Shown here piece after piece: positions 33,937 through 44,097 of a stretch of DNA of 64,000 bases. The notes under the pieces were generated by a model. It ran no database searches, had not been told where the DNA came from, and saw only the letters and a program-made list of their open reading frames with translations. Both the position numbers and the translations under genes were made by a program. Within the stretch, counting starts at the first letter, position 1, and each line of letters opens with the position of its first letter. The DNA comes from Variovorax sp. (GTDB lineage: Bacteria; Pseudomonadota; Gammaproteobacteria; Burkholderiales; Burkholderiaceae_C): NCBI GenBank assembly GCA_017744935.1, contig JAGIAI010000015.1, positions 22,630 through 86,629 of the forward strand, read 5' to 3'.

Positions 33937-36243
33937 TTGAGCGCGACCGCTGCCAGCCCGGGCGTAGCAGGCCCGGATCAATTTTCCTTGCATTCATCGA
34001 ATCGAGCCACCTTGGGTTCTCTGGTTTTCATCGTCCCCGAACCCCATCCCGATGTGGATGCCGGGCGTTCAATCCATCATCTGCTGCGCGCGGTACCTGC
34101 CGCCGATTTCGGCCGCCTGATTATTTGCGTCGTTGACTGGTTGCCTTCCGACACCGCAGCACTGTCGGCAGCGTTTCCGAGTCTTCGGATCATTTCGATC
34201 GATACGCTGGATGAGCAGAACTGGTTGGCGAACGGTTGGCGGCATCCGCCAGCGAGGGCCTATTCGACGTCAGTCGAGCACTGGCGGTCCGCGGTCATCT
34301 TCCGTTCGCTTTCGGCATTGAACGAAGCGGCCGCCATCGAGTACGTCGAATTTCCGGATCGGGGCGGACTGGCCGTGTGCACGCTACAGGAGCGCAATCT
34401 GCGCAACTTCCTTGGGGAAGCGACGATTGCGGTGCGGCTTTGCAGTTCCTGGACACAGTTGCTCGATGCGGAGGCTCAGGTCGTTGATGGCAGGCGGCTG
34501 AATCTGAGTGACCTCGAGAGAAAGTGTCTGCGCGATTGCGACCGTGTCGTCGCCGCCGTTCCGCCTGTTGCGGAGGCAACGCGGGTCGCATTCGCGTTTC
34601 CCGCGGAGGAATGGAATGCGCGCGTGGTGATGCACGCCATCCCTCCGAGCTCGCAGCCCTCGGGTTCCGTCACGGTGTCGGCTTCCAGCGATCAATCGTT
34701 GGTTTTTCCCGCGAAGCTGCAAAGATCGCAACGACCTGATCTCTTCGTTCGCGCTGCGGCAGAGTTCCTCAATACTGCGCCGACATTCACGGGGTCCGTG
34801 GTTCTTGGGGTGCGGGCCCTCGATGAGGACTACGCGGTAGACGTCGAACGACTCATTCCAGCCGCGCATGCGGACCGCTTTTTGCGCGTGGCCGAGCAAC
34901 AGGGGCCTGCGGGGGACGCAGTTCTTCGAGGTGCCACCGTCGTGCTCGCGTCGTCGTGGGACGATCTTTGCCCGACCGCCTACGAGGCATCATTTCTCGG
35001 CGCGAGACTGATTCTGAACGAGACGAACCCGGCCTTCGGAGTCGAGACCCCTTGGCAGGATGGCGTCAACTGCCTCAAGTTCGACGGCAGTGTCCGCGGC
35101 TTGGCCGACGCGTTCAAGCGGAACTTCGAGCGCAATGAAAGCCTGCGGCCCGTACAGTTTCCCGTGACACCGTGGCCTTGGATGTTGCCTCGGGCCTCCC
35201 GACCGCCATGGCGCACTGCGACGGATATGCCCTTGGTCTCAGTGGTCGTGGCTCACTTCAACCTCGGCGCCTATCTCGCCGAGACCCTTGCTAGTGTGCG
35301 TGCGCAGAGCTACGGTGCGATCGAGATCGTAGTGGTCGACGATGCTTCGTTCGATTCACAGAGCGTGCTTGCAATTGATGAGCTCGAAAACGCGCCGGGG
35401 CACAACCTCCGGATCGTCCGGTTGCCCGGAAACGTCGGCCTTGCCGCTGCGAGAAATATTGGCGTGCGCCATGCCAGAGGGCGATACGTCCTGACGCTCG
35501 ATGCCGATGATCTGATCCACCCCGATTTCATTGCCGTGGGCGTCGAAGCACTGGAAAACAGGGCGGAGTTCGACGTGCTCGTCACGCCTGCCGGCTATTT
35601 TCTCGATGGTGATCCGCTTCCCGATTCGCGTGCGCCCGTCGATTTCATCGACTACGCGATGTTCACGGGGGAGGCCGTCCTGGGCGGTCTCCTGGAGAAC
35701 AGGTTTTCCACAGCGACCGCGCTGTTCCGGAAGTCGGTCCTGGACCGCTTTCCGTATCTGGAAAGCTTGAGTTGCTACGAAGACTGGTCGCTGTACATGC
35801 GGATGTGCGACGCGGGTATCCGCTTCATCGTGAGTAATGACGTGCTTTTCTATTACCGGCGAAGGCGCAACTCCATGGTGCATTCGCAACGGCATCCGGA
35901 GCGAAAGCGCATTGAATACAGCGATTTGATGCGCACCAGCGCACCCGCCGCCCTTGCGAGACAGTCGCGGCATCTGGTCATTGGCATCGCATCGCCGGTC
36001 GCAGTCATTCCGAACGTCGAACCGGTTTCGTCGACGCTGGAGCCCGAAAGCGACGAGGTGGTCGAGAAGCTGTCGACAGTCCAGGGCGCGTTCGGGGCAG
36101 AGGGCAAATACGACGAGCAAGTGGCATTTGCCGCGCTCAAACTTTCACGCTGGGCCGAGCGAAAGGTCCCGTGGCTTGTCGGGGCGTCCCTGTTTCTTTC
36201 GAGCCGGGCCTGGCGGGCTTATCGAGCGATCCGACATCGATAA
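33937..36243 (+). CDS. Two-domain glycosyltransferase (GT4-like plus GT2)
   Basis: The 768-residue cytoplasmic protein begins at a TTG with GGGA 7 nt upstream. The first 400 residues have a GT-B look (LVFIVPEPHPDVDAGRSIHHLLR at the start, then FPAKLQRSQRPDLFVRAA). A later CPTAYEASFLGARLI takes the place of the usual E-x7-E element. A GT2 domain starts near 431 (VVVAHFNLGAYLAETL), with TLDADDLIHPDF near 521 and CYEDWSLYMR later. The C-terminal 120 residues are unassigned. It probably adds two sugars of the repeat unit. It opens the three-gene transferase run 33937-38808. Confidence 0.78.
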   Translation: MSATAASPGVAGPDQFSLHSSNRATLGSLVFIVPEPHPDVDAGRSIHHLLRAVPAADFGRLIICVVDWLPSDTAALSAAFPSLRIISIDTLDEQNWLANGWRHPPARAYSTSVEHWRSAVIFRSLSALNEAAAIEYVEFPDRGGLAVCTLQERNLRNFLGEATIAVRLCSSWTQLLDAEAQVVDGRRLNLSDLERKCLRDCDRVVAAVPPVAEATRVAFAFPAEEWNARVVMHAIPPSSQPSGSVTVSASSDQSLVFPAKLQRSQRPDLFVRAAAEFLNTAPTFTGSVVLGVRALDEDYAVDVERLIPAAHADRFLRVAEQQGPAGDAVLRGATVVLASSWDDLCPTAYEASFLGARLILNETNPAFGVETPWQDGVNCLKFDGSVRGLADAFKRNFERNESLRPVQFPVTPWPWMLPRASRPPWRTATDMPLVSVVVAHFNLGAYLAETLASVRAQSYGAIEIVVVDDASFDSQSVLAIDELENAPGHNLRIVRLPGNVGLAAARNIGVRHARGRYVLTLDADDLIHPDFIAVGVEALENRAEFDVLVTPAGYFLDGDPLPDSRAPVDFIDYAMFTGEAVLGGLLENRFSTATALFRKSVLDRFPYLESLSCYEDWSLYMRMCDAGIRFIVSNDVLFYYRRRRNSMVHSQRHPERKRIEYSDLMRTSAPAALARQSRHLVIGIASPVAVIPNVEPVSSTLEPESDEVVEKLSTVQGAFGAEGKYDEQVAFAALKLSRWAERKVPWLVGASLFLSSRAWRAYRAIRHR

Positions 36244-36325
36244 TGACGATCGGGCGATCGACTGAAAATAACATGCAACCATCACAGCGACTCGGGGTGT
36301 CCGACCCCGGCGGGAGGATCGTGAA

Positions 36326-37639
36326 ATGAGCGTTCGCGGAAAGCTCTTCCTGACGTACTGGCGTGAGAACGGGACGCTGGCGGCGACTCGTCTGGTTGGG
36401 CGAAAGGCCCGCAATGCGTTGAGAGGGCGCCGAGTCTTCAACGAGCTCCCACCTGGAAGTCCCGGTGGCCGACCGGCAACCGTGGGCGAGCTTGCGTCCT
36501 GGAGCTTTCCGGCGGTGCGTCCGTTGCCGACCTTTGCTGTTCCCGCGTCGACTCGTCCCAGGATCAGTATCGTGACGGACAGCATCGGCAGCAGCAGCCT
36601 GTTCGGAGGCGTGGGCACCGCACTGTTGCTTGCGGCGCATCTGGCCAACCGCATGGGGGCCGTGCTCCGCATCGTGACACGCACGGAGCCGCCGTCACCA
36701 CAGAATGTGTCGCTCATCCTCGACGCTTATGGCGTCCGGCTCGATCACGAGACGCAGTTCACTTTCATTCCTCCACAAGCCGACCCCGCCTCGGGGCTGG
36801 ATGTGGTGCCCGGCGAACTCTTCATTACCACTTCATGGTGGAGCACCGCCGCCACGCTGCCCAGCGTGCCTCACGACTCGATCATCTATCTGCTTCAGGA
36901 AGATGAACGCATGTTTTATCCCTTCGGGGAAGAGCGCCTGCGTTGCGACGAGGTCCTGAACAACCGATCGATTCGCTTTGTCCTGAACACGCGGATGCTG
37001 TTCGAGCACATGGTTGCGAGCGGGCTGGACCACTTCAAAACACAGGCGCAATGGTTCGAACCGGCATTTCCGGCCACCCTGTTTCATGCGCGCAAGCGGG
37101 AACCTGGCGGCAAACGCCGCCTTTTTTTCTATGCGCGACCGAAGAATCCGCGTAACCTCTTCGGGCCCGGGCTCGCATTGATCGAACGAGCGATCGACGA
37201 GGGTGTCCTCGACCTGGATCGATGGGACATCTTTCTCGTCGGCAATGGCATCCCCAATCTCAGCTTCGGAGATGGATACGTCCCCAAGCGCTGCGAAGGG
37301 CTGGACTGGAAGGCATACGCGGAACTCGTTGGGACGATCGATCTGGCGCTCAGCCTGATGTACACACCGCACCCAAGTTATCCGCCCTTCGATTTGGCCG
37401 CGAGCGGAGCGGTTGTTGTCACCAACAGGTTCGGAATCAAACAGGACCTCTCGGCCTACTCGCAGAACATCATTTGTTCTGATCTCGATTCCGATTCGTT
37501 GCTCGCTTCGATGAGAGCGGGTATCGCGCTCGCCGAGGATGAGGAGGCGAGACGTCGGAACTACCAAGCCAATGGCTTGGGCAAGAGTTGGGCGGAAGCG
37601 TTCGACCGAGTTCTCCATTCCCTGACGTCCGGTCACTGA
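36326..37639 (+). CDS. WsaF-like rhamnosyltransferase family protein
   Basis: The 437-residue protein has features I associate with WsaF-type rhamnosyltransferases. These are RISIVTDSIGSSSLFGGVGTAL at the start of the catalytic part, IIYLLQEDERMFYPFG in the middle, FYARPKNPRNLF at the start of the second Rossmann domain, and LSLMYTPHPSYPPFDLAASG near the C-terminus. WsaF of Geobacillus adds rhamnose from dTDP-L-rhamnose in S-layer glycan synthesis. The presence of the rml genes fits. It overlaps the next gene by one base. Confidence 0.7.
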   Translation: MSVRGKLFLTYWRENGTLAATRLVGRKARNALRGRRVFNELPPGSPGGRPATVGELASWSFPAVRPLPTFAVPASTRPRISIVTDSIGSSSLFGGVGTALLLAAHLANRMGAVLRIVTRTEPPSPQNVSLILDAYGVRLDHETQFTFIPPQADPASGLDVVPGELFITTSWWSTAATLPSVPHDSIIYLLQEDERMFYPFGEERLRCDEVLNNRSIRFVLNTRMLFEHMVASGLDHFKTQAQWFEPAFPATLFHARKREPGGKRRLFFYARPKNPRNLFGPGLALIERAIDEGVLDLDRWDIFLVGNGIPNLSFGDGYVPKRCEGLDWKAYAELVGTIDLALSLMYTPHPSYPPFDLAASGAVVVTNRFGIKQDLSAYSQNIICSDLDSDSLLASMRAGIALAEDEEARRRNYQANGLGKSWAEAFDRVLHSLTSGH

Positions 37640-38808
37640 TGTTCTCGTTGCGAACTTCCCCGGTTCCTTATGTGGACCCCTGGTTGCAGCCGCTCTCGGC
37701 GCGCCTTTCGATGATGTGCCGGCGCTCGACTCGGGTTGCTTACTTCTACGAAGAGCCCAACAACAGCACTTTTCGCTATAGGGCCTACAACATGGCCCAA
37801 GTTCTCAATGAACCGGGCGATGGCAAAGTCTCGGCGGGTTACTTCTTTCTTTCGGACGCCGATCGCTTCGACGAAATTGCCGAGGCGGCGGATGTGTTGG
37901 TCATCTGTCGGTCTCGCTACTGTCATCAAGTCAGTGGTCTGGTCGCGAAGTTTCGGGCTCGTCGCAAGCGGGTGGTGTTCGACATCGACGACCTTGTGTT
38001 CGACGCCGACTACGTCCATCTGGTTGTCGCGACGCTTGGTCTGGATGTCAGACAAAAGGGCCTTTGGGACGATTGGTTTGCCATGGTCTCCCGCATGGGA
38101 CAGGCCTTGAAGCTGTGCGATGCCGCCATTACGACAAACGAGTTTCTCGCAGAAAAGCTCGCCAGCTTCTCGGGTCTGCCGGTTTCGGTTGTTCCCAACT
38201 TCATGAACCAGGAACAACTTGCTGTGGCGGCGAGTGTGTTCGATGAAAAGGAGAAGACGCGCTTCCGAGGCAACGGCAAGATCACGCTCGGCTATTTCAG
38301 CGGCTCGCCTTCACATCGGCTCGACTATGCGATCGTAGAGCCGGCTCTCGCAGAGGTCATGGCGCTTCGGCCGGACGTCGAGGTCATGGTTGTCGGCTAC
38401 ATCGACCACGGTCCGGCAATGCGCGAATTCTCTGATCGCGTCAGCAGGCAACCCTTTCACGACTATGTCAATTTGCAGCGACTTCTGGGAAGCGTCGAGT
38501 TCAACCTCATGCCGCTACAGTCCAATGCGTTCACTGACTGCAAGTCTGAGCTGAAGTACTTCGAGGCTGCGAGCGTGGGCACACTGAGTATCGCGTCGCC
38601 AAGCTATACGTATCGACGCTCAATTCGCGACGGTGAGAACGGCTACCTGTCAAAGGCGCACGAATGGGCTCAAGCTATTCTCCGTGCCTTGGCCAATCTG
38701 AACGGCTATGAAGGCATGGCACGGGCGGCCCGGGAGGATGCGTTGTTCAAGTTCGGCTGGCAGAATCAGACCGAGCGCATTCTGGAGGCCTTGGGGCTTG
38801 CCGGCTGA
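37639..38808 (+). CDS. GT4-like glycosyltransferase
   Basis: The 389-residue protein starts at an ATG that shares a base with the preceding stop. It has RVAYFYEEPNNSTFRYRAYNM near residue 32 and VVFDIDDLVFD in the middle. The donor-binding half has ITLGYFSGSPSHRLDY and a late CKSELKYFEAASVGTLSIAS, which resembles the E-x7-E region. This group often occurs beside WsaF-like genes in rhamnan loci. The acceptor is unknown. It converges on gmd 21 nt later. Confidence 0.75.
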   Translation: MFSLRTSPVPYVDPWLQPLSARLSMMCRRSTRVAYFYEEPNNSTFRYRAYNMAQVLNEPGDGKVSAGYFFLSDADRFDEIAEAADVLVICRSRYCHQVSGLVAKFRARRKRVVFDIDDLVFDADYVHLVVATLGLDVRQKGLWDDWFAMVSRMGQALKLCDAAITTNEFLAEKLASFSGLPVSVVPNFMNQEQLAVAASVFDEKEKTRFRGNGKITLGYFSGSPSHRLDYAIVEPALAEVMALRPDVEVMVVGYIDHGPAMREFSDRVSRQPFHDYVNLQRLLGSVEFNLMPLQSNAFTDCKSELKYFEAASVGTLSIASPSYTYRRSIRDGENGYLSKAHEWAQAILRALANLNGYEGMARAAREDALFKFGWQNQTERILEALGLAG

Positions 38809-38829
38809 GCGGGCAAGCGCCCGAGCGTT

Positions 38830-39945
<1,116 letters not shown>

Positions 39946-40647
39946 TCATCGCTCCACGATGCGGCCGTGCTCGAGGTGGATCACCCGATTGCACTCCTTG
40001 GCAATCAAGTCCGGCGAATGCGATGCCAGCACCAGGATGCCGGATTTGGCGACGACGTCCTTCATCCGTTGCTCAGCCTTACCCGTGAACTCTGCGTCGC
40101 CGACTGACAACCATTCGTCCATCAGCAATATGTCGGCCTCGATGCTGGTCGAGATCGAGAAAGCGAGGCGCATCAGCATACCGGTGGAGTAGGTCCGCAC
40201 CGGCATGTTGACGTATTCGCCCAGGCCGCTGAACTCGCAGATTCCCGGTGTGAGTTCGTCGATCTGCCTTTTGCTCATGCCCATCACCAGCCCCCGGAGC
40301 ATGATGTTCTCGACGCCCGTAGCGTCAGCTTCAATGCCCAGCGAGGGATCGATGAGGCTGGACACAGAGCCTTGTCGGACGAACTCGCCTGAGGACGGTT
40401 CGTAGACCCCGGCGAGTGTGCGCAAGAGTGTCGATTTGCCGGCGCCGTTATGGCCAATCAGGCCCAATCGATCGCCGCTCTTGAGCTCCAGGTCTATATT
40501 GCTCAGGGCTTGGACGACATTGACGCCGGTCTCCTTGCCGAAGCGGCCGCCAGTCACCGATGCCGCGAGAGTTTTCTTGAAAGAGGCAGCGCCCGCGCCA
40601 TAAATCGGAAAGTTGACGGAAACGTTCTTGAGGGAAATGGAAGCCAT
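39946..40647 (-). CDS. wzt: Polysaccharide ABC exporter, ATPase subunit, short form
   Basis: The 233-residue ATPase of the O-antigen exporter has Walker A GHNGAGKST at 65-73, signature YSTGM, Walker B ILLMDEW and the H-loop ASHS. It ends right after the nucleotide-binding domain. The C-terminal carbohydrate-binding domain found in E. coli O8/O9a Wzt is absent, as in KpsT-type and galactan-type exporters. It follows wzm by 6 nt. Confidence 0.92.
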   Translation of the reverse strand: MASISLKNVSVNFPIYGAGAASFKKTLAASVTGGRFGKETGVNVVQALSNIDLELKSGDRLGLIGHNGAGKSTLLRTLAGVYEPSSGEFVRQGSVSSLIDPSLGIEADATGVENIMLRGLVMGMSKRQIDELTPGICEFSGLGEYVNMPVRTYSTGMLMRLAFSISTSIEADILLMDEWLSVGDAEFTGKAEQRMKDVVAKSGILVLASHSPDLIAKECNRVIHLEHGRIVER

Positions 40648-40653
40648 GATTGA

Positions 40654-41457
40654 TTAGAGCCAGTAGACGACGCGTCGGCGGTATTTCGCAAATAGCAAGC
40701 TCGATACCACCAGCGTGGCGACGGTCCAGCCCAGGATCCCCCACCAGTTGTGGCTTTCAGATACCCCGCCCATCAGCGGCGTACGCAACAGGTCCAGCAT
40801 TTGGGCGAAGGGGTTCCACAGGATGTACTTCGCGCGGCCGGGCAGGCTCGACGGCAGCCAGAAGACCGGGGTAAGGAACATCAACATCTGCATGACACTG
40901 GTCACGATCTGCGTCACGTCGCGAAAGCGGGTGCAGACAAGGCCAAGGGCGATTCCCACCGCTTGTGCATTTATGAGGACGAGCAGGAATGCGGGTATGA
41001 ATAGCAGCGCCGACCATGACAAGGAAATGCCCGCCCAGATGGCCACCGGCACGTACAGGATGATGTGATGGCCGAACTGGATCAGGTTGCGAGCCATGCT
41101 TCGCCAGACGAACAGACTGATCGGAAAATAGCCCTGCTTGAGATAGTTGCCCGATCCGATGAACGCATTGCATGAATCGAGCACCATGCTGGAGAAGAAT
41201 CCCCAGAAGATGATGCCCAGCGCTAGATGCGGAAAGAACTTGGACAGTTCAGTGCCGAACAAGGAGCTGTAGAGCGGCCCCATGCCTCCGATCATGGCGC
41301 CCATGCTGAGCGTGAGCCAAAGGGGCCCGAGCATGGAGCGGCGATAGCGCAGGACGATGTCGAACCAGGCGAGCGTCCACCAGATGTCTGTCCGGCGGGT
41401 GCCTTCCCACCAGTCAGCCCAGGAGCTGCGATGCAAGTTGGAATGCGCCTGACTCAT
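40654..41457 (-). CDS. wzm: Polysaccharide ABC exporter, permease subunit
   Basis: The 267-residue ABC-2 type permease has about six transmembrane segments. FDIVLRYRRSMLGPLWLTLS near the N-terminus and LGLVCTRFRDVTQIV in the second half are typical of Wzm/KpsM/TagG proteins. It exports the undecaprenyl-linked polymer across the inner membrane. It overlaps the manC-like gene by 4 nt and precedes wzt by 6 nt. Confidence 0.92.
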   Translation of the reverse strand: MSQAHSNLHRSSWADWWEGTRRTDIWWTLAWFDIVLRYRRSMLGPLWLTLSMGAMIGGMGPLYSSLFGTELSKFFPHLALGIIFWGFFSSMVLDSCNAFIGSGNYLKQGYFPISLFVWRSMARNLIQFGHHIILYVPVAIWAGISLSWSALLFIPAFLLVLINAQAVGIALGLVCTRFRDVTQIVTSVMQMLMFLTPVFWLPSSLPGRAKYILWNPFAQMLDLLRTPLMGGVSESHNWWGILGWTVATLVVSSLLFAKYRRRVVYWL

Positions 41458-42872
41458 GCTCGTCCGTAGGTGTCGGCGAGCCGCACGATGTCATCTTCGC
41501 CGAGGTACGTGCCGCACTGAACTTCGATAAGTACGAGTTCATCATTGCCAATGTTGGTCAATCGATGTCTTTCTTTAAGAGGGATGTAACGATATTCTCC
41601 GGGCAGAGTCTTGTACTGGGCATCGCCGACCTGCACCATGGCGGTGCCACGAACGACGACCCAGTGCTCCGCGCGCTGGTGATGGTATTGGAGTGATAGC
41701 GACTGGCCCGGTTTGACGGTGATGCGCTTGACCTTGTACCCGGCTTCTTCTTTGAGTGAAGCATACGTGCCCCACGGCCGGTGAACCACGGCTGGTAGAT
41801 GCACTGCCTCGTGCTTCCGCGCGACCAGCGCGTCAACAATCTCTTCGACGCGCTGCACGCTATCCTTGTGCGCCACCAGCAGCGCGTCGGGCGTGTCGAC
41901 GATCACCAAGTCGTTGACACCCAGCAGGGCAACGACCTTGGGTCCGTGGCTGGCGACCCGAACCTGGGTGTCACGGGCGTCCAGCGCCACGGAGGCGGGC
42001 GGCAGGGTGTTGCCGTCTGCGTCTGGTGGCTGCGGGTGGGCCGCAGGGGGCCAACTACCCACGTCGCTCCAACTGAATCCGGCTGGGATCACCTGAAGGT
42101 TGTCTGCCCGCGTTGTAACCGCGCTCCCGATATCCATCGGCTGCAGGCGCGCGAACGCCTCGGCGTCGAGCAAGACCTTGTTGACGACGGTCGGTGATGA
42201 CTCGATGACTTGGCGTGCCGCCGACAGCAAATCGGGGGCATGGCGTTCGAAGGCGGAGACGATCGATTCTGACGTTCCGCACAACATCCCGCTGTCCCAG
42301 TAGTAGCGATCACTCGCTAGAAAGCCCTGGGCGGTTTGAGCGTCGGGCGTCTCGACCAAGCGGCGGGCAGGTTGGCTTTCATTCGAGCGCCGGTCGACCT
42401 CGATGTATCTGTAGCGGGTGTCGGGACCTGTGGGATTGATTCCCCAAAGTACCAGCGAGCCTGCGACCGCAAGCTTGACCGCTTCGGCGGCGCTGGCCGC
42501 GAAGCCCTTGACGTCGGGCACCAGTTGGTCGGCCGGCAGGATCAGCATCACCGTTTCGCGGCCCAGTTGCCTTCCGCACTGGAGGGCCGCCAACGCGATG
42601 GCCGGGCCCGTACCCCGGCTCCCAGATTCGAGCAGTAGCGTCGAAGAGGACCGCACGGATGACTGAAGCAATATGTCCTCGGCGAGAAACTGGTGCTCCT
42701 TGCCTGTGACAATCATGTGGTCGCTGGCGCCGCACGCTTGGCCGCGTTCAATCGCTTGCTGGAGCAGAGTTGATCCGCCGAGCGTCACGAACGGGGTTGG
42801 GAAAGCTTGCCGGGAAAGCGGCCAAAGCTTGGAGCCGGATCCTCCCGCGAGCACCACTGAAAGCAGTCGCAT
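41454..42872 (-). CDS. manC: ManC-like protein: altered GDP-mannose pyrophosphorylase domain plus phosphomannose isomerase cupin
   Basis: The 472-residue protein has the two-domain ManC/AlgA plan and length. The C-terminal cupin isomerase looks intact (RPWGTYASL, LSLQYHHQRAEHWVVVRGTA, YIPLKERHRL). The N-terminal nucleotidyltransferase deviates at signature sites. GSGSK replaces G-S-G-T/S-R (Lys15 for Arg), PTPF replaces PKQF (Thr26 for Lys), and PADQ replaces PADH. YRYI replaces YGYI, VETPD replaces VEKPD (Thr175 for Lys), and YWDSGM replaces WNSGM. It may be isomerase only. The gene is first in the run leading to wzm, wzt and gmd. Confidence 0.85.
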   Translation of the reverse strand: MRLLSVVLAGGSGSKLWPLSRQAFPTPFVTLGGSTLLQQAIERGQACGASDHMIVTGKEHQFLAEDILLQSSVRSSSTLLLESGSRGTGPAIALAALQCGRQLGRETVMLILPADQLVPDVKGFAASAAEAVKLAVAGSLVLWGINPTGPDTRYRYIEVDRRSNESQPARRLVETPDAQTAQGFLASDRYYWDSGMLCGTSESIVSAFERHAPDLLSAARQVIESSPTVVNKVLLDAEAFARLQPMDIGSAVTTRADNLQVIPAGFSWSDVGSWPPAAHPQPPDADGNTLPPASVALDARDTQVRVASHGPKVVALLGVNDLVIVDTPDALLVAHKDSVQRVEEIVDALVARKHEAVHLPAVVHRPWGTYASLKEEAGYKVKRITVKPGQSLSLQYHHQRAEHWVVVRGTAMVQVGDAQYKTLPGEYRYIPLKERHRLTNIGNDELVLIEVQCGTYLGEDDIVRLADTYGRA

Positions 42873-43084
42873 CTTTGGTCTTTCTCTATGAGCCGGCGAT
42901 TTTACCGGCCGTTGCGTCGTCCCTTCCGAAGGCGCGCCGTCGCTCCCGGTGACTCAATCCTCACCCCTGCGAAGATAATCACGTGCTGCGCAACTGGCGA
43001 ATGTCTCGCCCGTCCAGCACCGATGACTGACCCATATCAACCCCCGGACTGGATCCGTTCCGACCGGCGGGTATCCGCAGTGCC

Positions 43085-44077
43085 ATGACCTTCCGCGTCT
43101 CCGTCGCCCTCTGTACCTACAACGGTATTCGGTTCATTGGCGAGCAGGTTCGCAGCATCTGCCTCCAGACCTTGCCGCCCGCGGAAATCATCCTTTCCGA
43201 CGACGCATCCACCGACGGCTGCGTCGAGGCGGCTGAGGCGGCGTTCGCGGCTTGCTTGCGCGAGCGTCCCGGCCTGTCGATCCGCTTCCACGCCCTACGC
43301 AACACCGCCGCCCTGCGTGTCACCAAGAACTTCGAGCAGGCGGTCAGCGCCTGCTCAGGTGACCTGATCGCATTGAGTGACCAGGATGACGTCTGGCATC
43401 CCGAGCGTCTCGCGCAAATGGCGGCCGAATTCGAAAAGCGCCCCGATCTGCTCCTGCTGCACTCCGATGCGCGCCTGGTCGACGGCGAGCGACGCGATCT
43501 CGGGCAATCGCTCTTCCACGCGCTGGAGGTCAAGCAGTTCGAACTGGACTGGATTCACGGTGGCCAGGCCTTCGATGTCTTCCTGCGCCGTAATCTTGTG
43601 ACCGGCGCCACGACCCTTTTCCGCCGAACCTTGCTCGAGCACGCGCTGCCTTTCCCGAGAGAGTGGATTCACGACGAGTGGCTGGCGATCGTCGCTTCAT
43701 CGGTCGGCCGCGTCGACGTGCTCGAGGACGAGCTGATCGAATATCGCCAGCACGGCGGCAACCAGATCGGCGCGCGCCGCGACACCTTCCTTGGCAAGGT
43801 GCGCAAGGCACTGGCATCGCGGGGCGACACCCACGTCAAGCGCGCGATCAAGGCGGAGCTGCTGCTCGATCGCCTGTTGTCCCTGGGCGACCTCGTCGCG
43901 GCGGATACGATCCAGAAGTTGCGCGAGAAGATCGAGCACCAACGCTTTCGTGCCGCGCTTCCGCCGTCCCGGCTGGCGCGCTGCGTGCCCGTGCTCCGCG
44001 AGGCGATGACCGGCCGCTATAACAAGTTCGGCCGTGGCACGCGAGGTGTCGTGCGCGACCTCTTCGAATCCGTCTAA
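43085..44077 (+). CDS. GT2 family glycosyltransferase
   Basis: The 330-residue cytoplasmic enzyme has FRVSVALCTYNGIRFIGEQV, LSDDASTDG and LSDQDDVWHPERL (acidic motif). The second half has LVTGATTLFRR and FPREWIHDEWLA, typical of rhamnosyl- or other deoxysugar GT2 transferases. It diverges from the manC-like gene across 212 bp and lies 20 nt before the next GT2. Donor and acceptor are unknown. Confidence 0.83.
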   Translation: MTFRVSVALCTYNGIRFIGEQVRSICLQTLPPAEIILSDDASTDGCVEAAEAAFAACLRERPGLSIRFHALRNTAALRVTKNFEQAVSACSGDLIALSDQDDVWHPERLAQMAAEFEKRPDLLLLHSDARLVDGERRDLGQSLFHALEVKQFELDWIHGGQAFDVFLRRNLVTGATTLFRRTLLEHALPFPREWIHDEWLAIVASSVGRVDVLEDELIEYRQHGGNQIGARRDTFLGKVRKALASRGDTHVKRAIKAELLLDRLLSLGDLVAADTIQKLREKIEHQRFRAALPPSRLARCVPVLREAMTGRYNKFGRGTRGVVRDLFESV

Positions 44078-44097
44078 AAAACCAATACACCCCCGGA

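Noticed and set aside
38797..38817. Hairpin CTTGCC/GGCAAG across the stop of the GT4-like gene as a terminator
   Set aside because: The stem is 6 bp, spans the stop codon and has no T-run on either strand.
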